Of a stretch of 64,000 nucleotides of DNA, positions 20,301 through 28,644 are shown piece after piece. The notes beneath the pieces are model-generated. The model saw nothing but the letters and a program-made list of their open reading frames with translations, did no database searches and was not told where the DNA came from. The position numbers and the translations under genes are program-made. The stretch's first letter is position 1. Each line of letters starts with the position of its first letter. Origin of the DNA: an uncultured Bacteroides sp. (GTDB lineage Bacteria; Bacteroidota; Bacteroidia; Bacteroidales; Bacteroidaceae); NCBI RefSeq assembly GCF_958445495.1, contig NZ_CAUCSQ010000007.1:62001-126000 (forward strand), written 5' to 3'.

Positions 20301-21745
20301 TGTTGCAGCTTGTGAACCAGATTCTCGATTTCCGGAAGATTCAGAACGGCAAGATGCGCCTGCATGTATCATTAATCGACTTTAACGAGATGATTGTCTC
20401 TTTCCAGAAAGAGTTCCGTGTGCTTTCCGAAGAGAATGAGATAAGCTTCACGTTCCAGTTGCCGGACGAGTCGATTATGGTATGGGCGGACAAGGAGAAG
20501 CTGGGCATCGTAATCCGCAACATCATATCGAACGCATTTAAATTCACTCCCTCCGGCGGAAGCATCTGTGTGACGACCGGGCTGACGGACGACGGAAAGA
20601 GTTGTTTCGTACGGGTGGAAGACAACGGGGTAGGGATTCCGCAAAACAAGCTGACGGAAATATTCGAACGTTTCTCACAGGGGGAAAATGCGAAGAACCC
20701 TTATTACCAAGGCACGGGCATCGGGCTGGCCCTTTCCAAAGAGATCGTGAATCTGCACCACGGAATCATCCGCGCCGAAAGCCCGGAAGGGCACGGGGCG
20801 GCATTTACCGTGGAATTGTTGCTCGGCAAGGGACATTACCGCCCTTCCGAGGTCGATTTCTATGTCAGCGATACGGAAGCGGCGCCGTTATCCGCCGAAG
20901 ATGAAATGTCCGCCAATGCCGCCGACGGGAAAGAACCTGAAGAAAAAACGGAAATCGACGCTTCATTGCCGACTCTTCTGTTGGTGGAGGACAATAAAGA
21001 CCTTTGCCGGTTGATAAAACTCCAGTTGGAGGACAAATTCAATATTCACATAGCGGGCAATGGGGTGGAAGGACTGAAAAAAGTGCATCTTTATCATCCG
21101 GACATCGTGGTGACCGACCAGATGATGCCCGAAATGGACGGGTTGGAGATGTTGCAGTCTATCCGCAAGGATTTCCAAATCAGCCATATTCCGGTCATTA
21201 TCCTGACGGCGAAGAATGACGAAGGAGTCAAGACAAGGGCGATTACCCTGGGGGCAAACGCTTATATCACCAAGCCGTTCAGCAAAGAATACCTGCTGGC
21301 GCGTATCGACCAGTTGCTCGGCGAACGGAAGCTGTTCCGCGAGCGTATCCGCCAGCAGATGGAGAACCAGGCCACGACGGAAGAGGACAGTTACGAGCAA
21401 TATCTGGTCAAGAAGGATGTGCAGTTCCTTGAGAAGATACATCAGGTAATCGAGGAGAACATGGACAACAGCGACTTCAATATAGATACAATCGCTTCCG
21501 GTATCGGGCTGAGCCGGTCGGCGTTCTTTAAAAAATTAAAGAGCCTTACGGGACTGGCTCCCGTCGATTTGGTGAAGGAAATCCGTTTGAACAAGTCTGT
21601 CGAGCTTATCAAGAACACGGATTTGAGTGTTTCCGAAATTGCGTTTGCGGTCGGTTTCAAAGATTCGGGATACTATAGCAAGTGTTTCCGGAAGAAATAC
21701 AACCAGTCTCCCCGCGAATATATGAACGAATGGAGGAAAGGATAA
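17324..21745 (+). CDS. Hybrid two-component system sensor kinase/response regulator
   Basis: A 1473-residue single-chain regulator of a utilisation locus. The ATG at 17324 is chosen over an upstream TTG because it begins the signal sequence. The order is: periplasmic reg_prop beta-propeller repeats (to about residue 780; recurrent WxGTxxGL-type strands), a Y_Y_Y domain (about 810-890), one membrane span (about 900-925), HisKA with NISHELRTP (His953), HATPase_c with NAFKFTP and GTGIGLALS, a receiver domain with VTDQMMPEMDG (Asp1265) and KPF, and an AraC-type helix-turn-helix (about 1375-1472, SVSEIAFAVGF...SPREY). All catalytic residues are intact. The family binds an oligosaccharide in the periplasm and activates its own locus. 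It lies in the middle of the pectin-type genes, which it probably controls. Confidence 0.97.
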   Translation: MEKRYVLILFFSMMWGWGFSYPNMIVEHYTAERGLPNDIVNCTLKGQDGFIWFGTWYGLCSFDGSKFRSYDNRDGYYSTDIPPRKIQRIVEDRNGFLWIKTIDRKLYLFDKRHESFHAVYDDVKEYSENIQIIKIQTTEEGDVLLLTKDKSLLRAYTDKEGKITMKQLHDSRPNVNAYDMRLRHNVFCETSEFINWIGMDYQILSLRKGPALKDKPADFIREKVAAGSDRFTCASYSSGFLWLGDENGRIYSIDPQNGVVNRYEIPEIGGPISNLLVTEPGMMYITAGEGTYEYNIGYKRLTRLPFTVSGKDGGMIFHDKYDKIWFQEGNRALIYYDPLNKSDRRFTFPNQNAIGNFEVQDAGEQGMFFLTPGGEILLFDREKLEMVRINRLKPFSDDLPGQLFFHLLLDKDGILWLASTGSGVYKVNFPKRQFRLLPEVSPVPFTDRSTSWNQGIRALYQAQNGDIWVGTRWQALYRLEHNGRVKQVFSDKNYLLGAVYHIMEDKDGNLWFSTKGNGLVKAEPDMNSPQGLRFTRYKNDPKNPNSISNNDVYFTYQDSRGRIWVGLLGGGLNLISEENGVTVFKHKYNGLKQYPPYGLYMEVRTMTEDDNGRIWVGTMDGLMSFDGDFTAPEQIRFETYRQESERSNVADNDIYVLYKDSDSQIWVSVFGGGLNKLVRYDEKKHEPVFKSYGIREGMNNDVVKSIVEDKDGNLWFTTEIGLSCFNKATEQFRNYDKYDGFLNVELEEGSAIRTLNGDLWLGSKQGILVFSPDKLETQHTDYDTHIVDFKVSNRDLRSFTDQPVLKESVTYADAVRLNYNQSMFTIEFAALNFYNQNRVSYRYILEGYEKEWHYNGKNRIASYTNVPPGDYTFRVETLDEASEGPVSGRTLAITVLPPWWLSWWAILIYVILGIIALYFGLRLAFFMIKMKNDIYIEQKVSEMKIKFFTNISHELRTPLTLIKGPIQELKEHEKLSSKGLQYVDLMEKNTNQMLQLVNQILDFRKIQNGKMRLHVSLIDFNEMIVSFQKEFRVLSEENEISFTFQLPDESIMVWADKEKLGIVIRNIISNAFKFTPSGGSICVTTGLTDDGKSCFVRVEDNGVGIPQNKLTEIFERFSQGENAKNPYYQGTGIGLALSKEIVNLHHGIIRAESPEGHGAAFTVELLLGKGHYRPSEVDFYVSDTEAAPLSAEDEMSANAADGKEPEEKTEIDASLPTLLLVEDNKDLCRLIKLQLEDKFNIHIAGNGVEGLKKVHLYHPDIVVTDQMMPEMDGLEMLQSIRKDFQISHIPVIILTAKNDEGVKTRAITLGANAYITKPFSKEYLLARIDQLLGERKLFRERIRQQMENQATTEEDSYEQYLVKKDVQFLEKIHQVIEENMDNSDFNIDTIASGIGLSRSAFFKKLKSLTGLAPVDLVKEIRLNKSVELIKNTDLSVSEIAFAVGFKDSGYYSKCFRKKYNQSPREYMNEWRKG

Positions 21746-21810
21746 AGGAAACCGATTACAAAATGCTTTCTTGACCGTCTTTTTAGAAAACCCATTTAAG
21801 ATTCGAAAGA

Positions 21811-23493
21811 ATGAACAACATTAAGAAAGTAGTATCGGCATGGATGCTGGTTGCCTGCGTACTGCCCGTTGCGGCACAGTATCCTGTCATTCCGGACTCG
21901 GTCAAGGCAAGAGCGGCAAAACAGGAAGCGGAGTTTGAACGTCAGTCGGACGCGGCATGGGAGAAAGCCTTGCCCGTAGTCCTGGAGGAAGCGCGGAAAG
22001 GCCGCCCGTACAAGCCGTGGGCTTCCAAACCGGAAGATTTGATAAAGAGTAATATTCCGGCCTTTCCCGGTGCGGAAGGCGGAGGAATGTACACTCCCGG
22101 CGGTCGCGGGGGAAAGGTGATTGTCGTCACTTCACTGGAAGATTCCGGTCCCGGAACATTCCGGGAAGCTTGCGAGACCGGGGGAGCGCGTATCATCGTT
22201 TTCAATGTAGCGGGGGTAATCCGCCTGAAAAGCCCCATCAGCCTTCGTGCACCCTATGTCACGATTGCCGGGCAAACGGCTCCGGGAGACGGTATCTGCA
22301 TAACCGGCCAGTCTTTCCTGATTGATACGCATGATGTCGTAATCCGCCACATGCGTTTCCGCCGCGGCGCCCAGGATGTGGCTTTCCGTGACGATGCGGT
22401 AGGAGGCAATGCCGTAGGAAATATCATGGTGGACCATTGTTCCGCCAGTTGGGGACTGGACGAGAATATGTCCATCTACCGTCATGTCTATAACCGGGAC
22501 GAAAACGGGCGCGGTTTGAAACTGCCTACCGTAAACATCACCATTCAGAACTCTATCTTTTCCGAAGCGCTGGATACTTACAACCATGCTTTCGGCGCTA
22601 CAATCGGAGGACATAACAGCATGTTCTGCCGAAACCTTTTCGCATCCAATATCAGCCGTAACAGTTCCGTAGGCATGGACGGCGATTTCAATTTCGTGAA
22701 CAACGTAATCTTCAACTGGTGGAACCGTTCCGTTGACGGAGGTGACAACAAGAGTCTCTACAACATCATCAATAACTATTTCAAGCCGGGTCCTATCACC
22801 CCGTCAGGCAAACCGATTTCTTACCGTATCCTGAAACCGGAAGCCGGACGGGACAAAAGCAGGCCTGTTTCTTTCGGAAAGGCTTATGTGAACGGAAATA
22901 TCGTCCACGGCAACCAGAAGGTCACGAAAGACAACTGGAACGGAGGCGTGCAACTGAAAACGGAAGCGGACGCCGCCGAATTCCTGCCGCAAATCAAAGC
23001 GGACAAACCGTTCAAGACTCCTCCCGTCACTGTCATGGATACTAAAAAAGCCTATGGCTTTGTCCTTGAGCATGCAGGAGCCACATTCCCCAAACGCGAT
23101 GCGGTAGATACGCGCATTGTCAAAACCGTGCGGACCGGAAAAGCCATTTATGTGAAGGATGCTCCGGAATTTGTGTCTCCCTATGTCAAAAGGCGCCTGC
23201 CCGCCGATTCTTACAAGCAGGGCATTATTACCGATATCCGGCAGGTAGGAGGGCTTCCCGAATACAAAGGGGAACCGGTGAAGGATTCCGACGGCGACGG
23301 CATGCCGGATGCATGGGAAATCGCCAACGGGTTGAATCCCTATGATTCGGGCGACGCGAACATGGACTGCAACGGAGACGGTTATACCAATATCGAGAAA
23401 TACATTTACGGTATAGATACGAAAAAGAAAATAGACTGGACAGACTTGAAGAATAACTATGATACGCTGGCTAAACGGAAAAGCCTGTTATAA
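21811..23493 (+). CDS. PL1-family pectate lyase
   Basis: A 560-residue exported polysaccharide lyase with signal peptide ending at PVAAQ. The parallel beta-helix region runs from FPGAEGGGMYTPGGRGG (about residue 85) through VTIAGQTAPGDGICI, VIRHMRFRRG, IMVDHCSASWGLDEN and SISRNSS-like turns, all typical of Bacteroidota PL1. A Ca-binding tail DSDGDGMPDAWEIANGLNP (about residue 492) resembles a thrombospondin type 3 or EF-like repeat. PL1 cleaves de-esterified homogalacturonan by beta-elimination with calcium. It follows the regulator by 65 bases and precedes the beta-helix fusion protein by 27, so these two probably form one operon. Position and family point to backbone cleavage of a pectin; whether it acts on the outer surface or in the periplasm cannot be decided. 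Confidence 0.9.
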   Translation: MNNIKKVVSAWMLVACVLPVAAQYPVIPDSVKARAAKQEAEFERQSDAAWEKALPVVLEEARKGRPYKPWASKPEDLIKSNIPAFPGAEGGGMYTPGGRGGKVIVVTSLEDSGPGTFREACETGGARIIVFNVAGVIRLKSPISLRAPYVTIAGQTAPGDGICITGQSFLIDTHDVVIRHMRFRRGAQDVAFRDDAVGGNAVGNIMVDHCSASWGLDENMSIYRHVYNRDENGRGLKLPTVNITIQNSIFSEALDTYNHAFGATIGGHNSMFCRNLFASNISRNSSVGMDGDFNFVNNVIFNWWNRSVDGGDNKSLYNIINNYFKPGPITPSGKPISYRILKPEAGRDKSRPVSFGKAYVNGNIVHGNQKVTKDNWNGGVQLKTEADAAEFLPQIKADKPFKTPPVTVMDTKKAYGFVLEHAGATFPKRDAVDTRIVKTVRTGKAIYVKDAPEFVSPYVKRRLPADSYKQGIITDIRQVGGLPEYKGEPVKDSDGDGMPDAWEIANGLNPYDSGDANMDCNGDGYTNIEKYIYGIDTKKKIDWTDLKNNYDTLAKRKSLL

Positions 23494-23520
23494 CTTGACG
23501 GATAAATAAAGTTTATTGAA

Positions 23521-26500
23521 ATGAATATACAATTTAAAACAATCCTCTTGGGACTATTAAGCATAGGGTTTGTGCAAGGACATGCGCAAACCTTTGCTTT
23601 ACAGGTTAAGGATGAACGGCTTACTTACCTGAATGACGAACGGGGAAACAGGATTCTCGATTTCTCGCATTGCGGTTATCGGAGTTCCGAAACGGATATC
23701 CCTTCTGTTCGCAATGCCGTGTTTGTTCCGTGGAAAGCGGGGGATAACACCCGGCGCATCCAACGGGCCGTCGATTATGTAGCTTCATTACCTCCCGACG
23801 CTTCCGGTTTCCGTGGAGCAGTGTTGCTGGACCGGGGCGAATTTGCTTTGTCCGGCAGCATCCGCATAACCGCATCCGGCGTCGTATTGCGGGGAACGGA
23901 CAAGGAAAAGACCGTACTGTTGAAAAAAGGAGTAGACAGGGGGGCGCTGGTTTATATGGAGGGAACGGACGACCTGGAATTGAAGGATACGCTACGGGTC
24001 CTTTCCGATTACGTTCCGGTGAATGCGAGAACTTTGCAAATAGTTTCGGGAGCCTCCTTGAAAAAAGGCGACCGTGTGATGATTAGCCGGCCTTCCGGAA
24101 AAGAGTGGATTGCTTCTTTGGGATGCGATATCTTCGGGGGAGGCATCAGTGCTTTGGGATGGAAAGAAGGAGACATGGACTTGACATGGGACCGGGAAAT
24201 CACGGAAGCGGACGGAAATCAAATCACCCTGGACGCTCCGCTGACGGTTGCCCTGGATGCGAAGTGGGGAATTTCTTCCGTTATCACTTATCAGTGGGAC
24301 GGACGGCTCTCTGATTGCGGGGTGGAAAACATGACATTGGTTTCGGACTACGACAGGCATTATCCCAAAGATGAGGAGCATTGCTGGACGGGAATTTCCA
24401 TCGAGAATGCGGAGAACTGCTGGGTCAGGCAGGTGAATTTCAAACATTTTGCGGGAAGTGCCGTTATCGTCCAGCGTACCGGTTCTAAAATCACCGTCGA
24501 GGACTGTATTTCGAAAGAGCCGGTATCCGAAATCGGAGGAATGCGCCGGTGCACTTTCCATACGTTGGGACAGCAGACCTTGTTCCAGCGTTGTTACTCC
24601 GAGCATGGTATTCATGATTTTTCAGCCGGATATTGCGCTGCCGGACCCAACGCCTTCGTACAATGCGACTCGTATGAGTCTTCGGGCTTCAGCGGTTCTA
24701 TTGATGCATGGGCCTGCGGGCTGTTGTTTGACATCGTTAATATCGACGGGCATAACCTCTCCTTCAAGAATCTGGGGCAGGATAAGAACGGAGCCGGCTG
24801 GAATACGGCAAACAGCCTGTTCTGGCAATGTACCGCTGCCGAGATTGAGTGTTACACTCCTGCGGAAGACGCGAAAAACCGTGCTTACGGCTGTTGGGCG
24901 CAGTTCTCCGGCGACGGCGAATGGGCGCAATCGAACAACCATGTGCAGCCCCGCAGTATTTTCTACGCCCAATTGGAGGAACGGCTGCGGAAAGCATGTG
25001 CGGAACGCGCCCGTATCCTGCCCAGAAGCACGAGCGCAACCAGCAGTCCGACGGTGGAAGTAGCGATGAAACTGGCGGAAGACGCTTACAATCCCCGCCT
25101 GACACTGGAACATTGGATTAATGACAACGCATTCGTTCCTTCAACGGCGACGGCCGGGATAAAGTCCATTGACGATATTAAAGAGAAAAAGTCGCCCGCC
25201 TCTTCCGGACCGGCCGCACAGCCGGAGGTGAACATCACCGGCGGACGTATCCAGATGGACGGGGCGTTGTTGGTAGGAGGCAGCCATACGACCCCCTGGT
25301 GGAACGGAAAGCTTAAAACTAATTTCCTGAAAAAGGCAAGCCCCGCCATTACCCGTTTTGTGCCGGGACGCGAAGGGCTTGGGCTCACGGACCGCATCGA
25401 TTCCGTAGTCGGCTTTATGAAGCGGAAGAATATCCTGGTTTTCGACCAGAACTACGGTTTGTGGTATGACCGCCGCCGGGACGACCACGAACGTGTCCGC
25501 CGCCGGGACGGTGACGTATGGGGACCCTTCTACGAGCAGCCTTTCGGGCGTAGCGGCCAGGGAACGGCATGGGAAGGATTGAGCAAATACGACTTGGAAC
25601 GTCCCAATGCGTGGTATTGGTCGCGCTTGAAAGAATTTGCGGAGAAAGGCGGCAAAGCCGGACTGCTTTTGTTCCATGAAAACTATTTCCAGCACAATAT
25701 CCTGGAGGCGGGGGCGCATTGGGTAGACTGCCCTTGGAGAAGCAGCAATAACATCAACCGTACCGGATTTCCCGAACCGGTTCCGTTTGCGGGAGACAAG
25801 CGTATCTTTGTGGCGGATATGTTTTACGACATCAGCCACCCGGTACGCCGTGAGCTGCACAGGAAGTACATCCGGCAATGCCTGGACAATTTTGCCGACA
25901 ATCCGAACGTCATCCAGTTGACGAGTGCCGAATTTACAGGTCCGTTGCACTTCGTGCAGTTCTGGTTGGACGTAATCGCGGAATGGGAGGCTGAAACCGG
26001 TAAAAAGGCGAAGGTGGCGTTAAGTACCACCAAGGATGTACAAGATGCCATTCTGGCGGACCCCAAGCGGGCTGCCGTGGTGGATATCATCGACATACGT
26101 TACTGGCATTACAAGACGGACGGCATCTTTGCGCCGGAAGGCGGAAAAAACATGGCTCCCCGCCAGCACATGCGTAAAATGAAAGTGGGGAAGGTGACTT
26201 TCAACGAGGCGTACAAAGCCGTAAACGAATATCGCCGGAAATTCCCGGAGAAAGCGGTGACCTTCTATGCACAGAATTACCCGTCCGTCGGATGGGCCGT
26301 ATTCATGGCAGGCGGTTCATGCCCTGTAATTCCGTGTACGGACAAGGCATTCCTGAAAGACGCGGCGGCTATGGAGGTGGAAGAAACCGATACGGATAAA
26401 TACCGGAAACTGGTAAAATCTGGTATCGGAAGTATCATTTATTCCAAGTCCGGAACAGAAATTCCAATACAGTTATCGTCCGGGAAATATGCATTAAAGT

Positions 26501-26619
26501 ACATCCATCCCGGTTCCGGAAAGATTGAGGTGATAAATAAATCGTTGAAAATAAACGGATTATATAAATTGAAGATTCCTGATAAGAAGGAAGGTATTTA
26601 TTGGTTCCATAAGTTATAG
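23521..26619 (+). CDS. Large beta-helix plus barrel-type protein, putative polysaccharide-degrading enzyme
   Basis: A 1032-residue exported protein (signal peptide to HAQT). Residues about 45-480 look like a right-handed parallel beta-helix of the pectate-lyase/GH28 kind (DNTRRIQRAVDYVASL, GAVLLDRGEFALSGSI, then repeated short strands). After a linker near 500-560, residues about 570-960 look like a separate barrel with acid- and Trp-rich loops (FDQNYGLWYDRRRDDHE, LTSAEFTGPLHF, VDIIDIRYWHYK). A small beta domain ends the chain. It probably belongs to the families labelled DUF4955 and/or DUF6298, but I cannot check this. The double architecture suggests two activities or one composite site on a pectic oligosaccharide. 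It is the last gene before a strong terminator. Confidence 0.75.
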   Translation: MNIQFKTILLGLLSIGFVQGHAQTFALQVKDERLTYLNDERGNRILDFSHCGYRSSETDIPSVRNAVFVPWKAGDNTRRIQRAVDYVASLPPDASGFRGAVLLDRGEFALSGSIRITASGVVLRGTDKEKTVLLKKGVDRGALVYMEGTDDLELKDTLRVLSDYVPVNARTLQIVSGASLKKGDRVMISRPSGKEWIASLGCDIFGGGISALGWKEGDMDLTWDREITEADGNQITLDAPLTVALDAKWGISSVITYQWDGRLSDCGVENMTLVSDYDRHYPKDEEHCWTGISIENAENCWVRQVNFKHFAGSAVIVQRTGSKITVEDCISKEPVSEIGGMRRCTFHTLGQQTLFQRCYSEHGIHDFSAGYCAAGPNAFVQCDSYESSGFSGSIDAWACGLLFDIVNIDGHNLSFKNLGQDKNGAGWNTANSLFWQCTAAEIECYTPAEDAKNRAYGCWAQFSGDGEWAQSNNHVQPRSIFYAQLEERLRKACAERARILPRSTSATSSPTVEVAMKLAEDAYNPRLTLEHWINDNAFVPSTATAGIKSIDDIKEKKSPASSGPAAQPEVNITGGRIQMDGALLVGGSHTTPWWNGKLKTNFLKKASPAITRFVPGREGLGLTDRIDSVVGFMKRKNILVFDQNYGLWYDRRRDDHERVRRRDGDVWGPFYEQPFGRSGQGTAWEGLSKYDLERPNAWYWSRLKEFAEKGGKAGLLLFHENYFQHNILEAGAHWVDCPWRSSNNINRTGFPEPVPFAGDKRIFVADMFYDISHPVRRELHRKYIRQCLDNFADNPNVIQLTSAEFTGPLHFVQFWLDVIAEWEAETGKKAKVALSTTKDVQDAILADPKRAAVVDIIDIRYWHYKTDGIFAPEGGKNMAPRQHMRKMKVGKVTFNEAYKAVNEYRRKFPEKAVTFYAQNYPSVGWAVFMAGGSCPVIPCTDKAFLKDAAAMEVEETDTDKYRKLVKSGIGSIIYSKSGTEIPIQLSSGKYALKYIHPGSGKIEVINKSLKINGLYKLKIPDKKEGIYWFHKL

Positions 26620-26622
26620 AAC

Positions 26623-26658
26623 AAAAAATCCCGTAGGAAACGACCCTGCGGGATTTTT
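26623..26658 (+). terminator. Rho-independent terminator ending the pectin-type locus
   Basis: Stem AAAAATCCCGTAGG (to 26637) pairs with CCTGCGGGATTTTT (from 26645) with one G-U pair and a seven-base loop. The descending arm ends in a T run. It lies directly after the stop at 26619. Confidence 0.88.
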
Positions 26659-26760
26659 CGTTTTTACCGGTAATTTCTAGTAAAACAATGTTATATAACA
26701 TGATACTTGTTTTTTCAATCCACAAACCAGTTTTTACCTAAGGTTGAAGCCTATATCGCT

Positions 26761-26768
26761 TAGCTTTG
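26761..26768 (+). promoter_or_regulatory. Putative -7 element for the ECF sigma gene
   Basis: TAGCTTTG matches TAnnTTTG, 28 bases before the ATG at 26797 and followed by CA as in many Bacteroides promoters. A clear -33 element is not visible. Confidence 0.5.
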
Positions 26769-26796
26769 CAACATCAAAATCAATCGAATTAATGCT

Positions 26797-27348
26797 ATGA
26801 TGGAACAGACTAATAATTCAACCGAAACTTTGTTCGCTTCTTTTCAAGCGGGAAATATGGCAGCATTTTCACAACTGTATGATTTGCATGTCAACATCTT
26901 ATTTAATTATGGATTGAAGTTGACTCTCGACAAAGAACTGTTGAAAGATTGCATCCACGATATTTTCGTTAAGCTCTATACGAAGAAGGACGAATTGGGA
27001 ACCATTGACAATTTGAAGTCTTATTTGTTCATATCATTGAAAAATAAGCTTTGCGACGAGCTCCGCAAACGCATGTATATGTCCGATACCGCGGTGGAAG
27101 AAGTGAACGCGGCGGTTCCTACGGACGTAGAAGACGATTATGTGGAAGAAGAAAAGCGCAGGAACGAATTTTCACTGGTGAAGCGTTTACTGGACCAGTT
27201 ATCGCCCCGGCAGCGTGAAGCGCTCACATTATATTATATTGAAGAAAAGAAATATGAGGATATTTGTGAGATTATGAATATGAATTATCAGTCCGTGCGC
27301 AACCTGATGCATCGCGGATTGACTAAATTACGCAACCTGGCAAGTTAA
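26797..27348 (+). CDS. ECF-type RNA polymerase sigma factor
   Basis: A 183-residue sigma-70 family protein with region 2 (residues about 20-90, including DCIHDIFVKLYTKKDEL and LKSYLFISLKNKLCDELRKR) and region 4 (about 128-180, LDQLSPRQREALTLYYIEEKKYEDICEIM and SVRNLMHRGLTKLR). No region 3 is present, as usual for ECF sigma factors. The acidic linker DVEDDYVEEEKRR separates them. ECF factors of this kind in Bacteroides are normally held by a membrane FecR-type anti-sigma factor. Here the next gene, 84 bases on, encodes only what resembles the cytoplasmic head of such a protein, and no TonB receptor follows. Start may be 26797 or the adjacent ATG at 26800. Confidence 0.93.
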   Translation: MMEQTNNSTETLFASFQAGNMAAFSQLYDLHVNILFNYGLKLTLDKELLKDCIHDIFVKLYTKKDELGTIDNLKSYLFISLKNKLCDELRKRMYMSDTAVEEVNAAVPTDVEDDYVEEEKRRNEFSLVKRLLDQLSPRQREALTLYYIEEKKYEDICEIMNMNYQSVRNLMHRGLTKLRNLAS

Positions 27349-27432
27349 ATTTAGTAAAAAAGGGGATTTTTATTAGTACATAGGCAGGATAACGGCGTCT
27401 TATTTATGTAAACGCTTTAAAAAAGATGCTAT

Positions 27433-27684
27433 ATGTGCTCTAAGGTAAAAGATTTTTTGACGGATGATGATTTTATCAACTATGTGCTGGGTGTATCTCC
27501 GCAGTCGGTTTCCCGTTGGGAGGCTTATTTCAGGGAACACCCGGAACAGATAGCGGACGCGGAAGAGGCCAAGGCCGTATTACTGGCTCCGGCCGATGTC
27601 GTTTCCGGCCTTTCGGAAGTTGAAAATCGGAAATTGAAAGATAGGATTATTAGCAGTATAAAAGATTTTTCAGGTATTTTGTAA
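27433..27684 (+). CDS. Small FecR-N-like protein, possible soluble anti-sigma factor
   Basis: An 83-residue protein without signal peptide or membrane span. DDDFINYVLGVSPQSVSRWE followed by AYFREHPEQ and AEEAKAVL resembles the N-terminal anti-sigma domain of Bacteroidota FecR proteins. The following LSEVENRKLKDRIISSI resembles the helix that usually precedes their membrane anchor. The chain stops exactly there, and the DNA after the stop does not continue a FecR frame. It probably binds the ECF sigma factor encoded just before it. Whether it is a remnant or a functional mini-regulator is open. A strong terminator follows. Confidence 0.7.
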   Translation: MCSKVKDFLTDDDFINYVLGVSPQSVSRWEAYFREHPEQIADAEEAKAVLLAPADVVSGLSEVENRKLKDRIISSIKDFSGIL

Positions 27685-27729
27685 TTTAAGTTAGAGATAA
27701 AATTAGGTTAGTGTTAAGGAAAAGATTGG

Positions 27730-27780
27730 CACGGTCTTTCACAGAACCGGAAACGGGTTGCTGTGAAAGACCGTGTTTTT
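27730..27780 (+). terminator. Rho-independent terminator after the sigma/FecR-N-like pair
   Basis: The perfect 15-bp arms CACGGTCTTTCACAG (27730-27744) and CTGTGAAAGACCGTG (27761-27775), with an inner AACC/GGTT pairing, are followed by TTTTT. Confidence 0.93.
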
Positions 27781-27842
27781 CGGTTTCGGATATTTAGTGA
27801 GAAAATATTCAGGAATAAGGCTGTTGCTATAACTCTTTTTTG

Positions 27843-27850
27843 TAATTTTG
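27843..27850 (+). promoter_or_regulatory. Putative -7 element for the ThrE-type exporter operon
   Basis: TAATTTTG followed by CAGCC fits the Bacteroides -7 consensus, 26 bases before the ATG at 27876 and just after the preceding terminator. The best upstream TTG (27824-27826) is 16 bases away, slightly short. Confidence 0.6.
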
Positions 27851-27875
27851 CAGCCGATTTAAAAATATCACTTAC

Positions 27876-28643
27876 ATGAAGACAAGCGAATCTTTATTAT
27901 CAATAGGTAAATTCATTGCTGAATATTCTGCCCATCTGATGGGGGCCGGGGTGCATACTTCGCGGGTGGTCCGCAATTCCAAACGCATCGGGGAGGCTTT
28001 CGGGCTGGAGGTGAAACTGGGGGTATTCCATAAAAACATCATTCTCACAATTATCGACAAACAGACTAACGAGGCTTGCAATGAAGTCATAGACATTCCC
28101 GCGCATCCTATCAGTTTTGAACATAATTCCGAATTAAGCGCATTGAGTTGGGAAGCGCTGGACAATCACTTGTCGTTGGAAGAACTGACGGAAAAATACA
28201 GGAAAATCATTTCCGCCCCGATGATACATCCTCTTTTTGTCCTGTTGCTGGTGGGATTCGCCAATGCTTCATTCTGTAAGTTGTTCGGAGGGGATTTGAT
28301 TTCCATGGGAATCGTATTCTCGGCTACCATCACGGGATTTTACCTGAAACAACAGATGCAGAAAAAGAAAATCAACCACTACATTACATTTATCGTTTCG
28401 GCGTTCGTCGCTTCCCTGTGCGCCTCTACGGCTTTGATATTCGACACGACTTCCGAAATTGCACTGGCAACCAGCGTTTTGTATCTCGTGCCGGGCGTTC
28501 CTTTGATTAACGGGGTGATTGATATAGTGGAAGGTTACGTTTTAACGGGATTCGCCCGGCTGACGGAAGCTTCTTTGCTGATTGTCAGCATCGCCATCGG
28601 ACTTTCCTTTACATTGATAATGGTAAAAAACAGTTTAATTTGA
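27876..28643 (+). CDS. Threonine/serine exporter ThrE-type subunit, N-terminal (DUF1212) half
   Basis: A 255-residue protein with a soluble N-terminal part (residues about 1-110; the segment YSAHLMGAGVHTSRVVRNSKRI is typical of DUF1212/ThrE) and then about five membrane helices. In corynebacterial ThrE this part is fused to a second membrane domain; here the second part is encoded by the next gene, one base after the stop. The pair probably exports threonine, serine or small peptides across the inner membrane by proton exchange, as known for the family. The specific substrate in this organism is unknown. Confidence 0.9.
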   Translation: MKTSESLLSIGKFIAEYSAHLMGAGVHTSRVVRNSKRIGEAFGLEVKLGVFHKNIILTIIDKQTNEACNEVIDIPAHPISFEHNSELSALSWEALDNHLSLEELTEKYRKIISAPMIHPLFVLLLVGFANASFCKLFGGDLISMGIVFSATITGFYLKQQMQKKKINHYITFIVSAFVASLCASTALIFDTTSEIALATSVLYLVPGVPLINGVIDIVEGYVLTGFARLTEASLLIVSIAIGLSFTLIMVKNSLI

Positions 28644-28644
28644 T

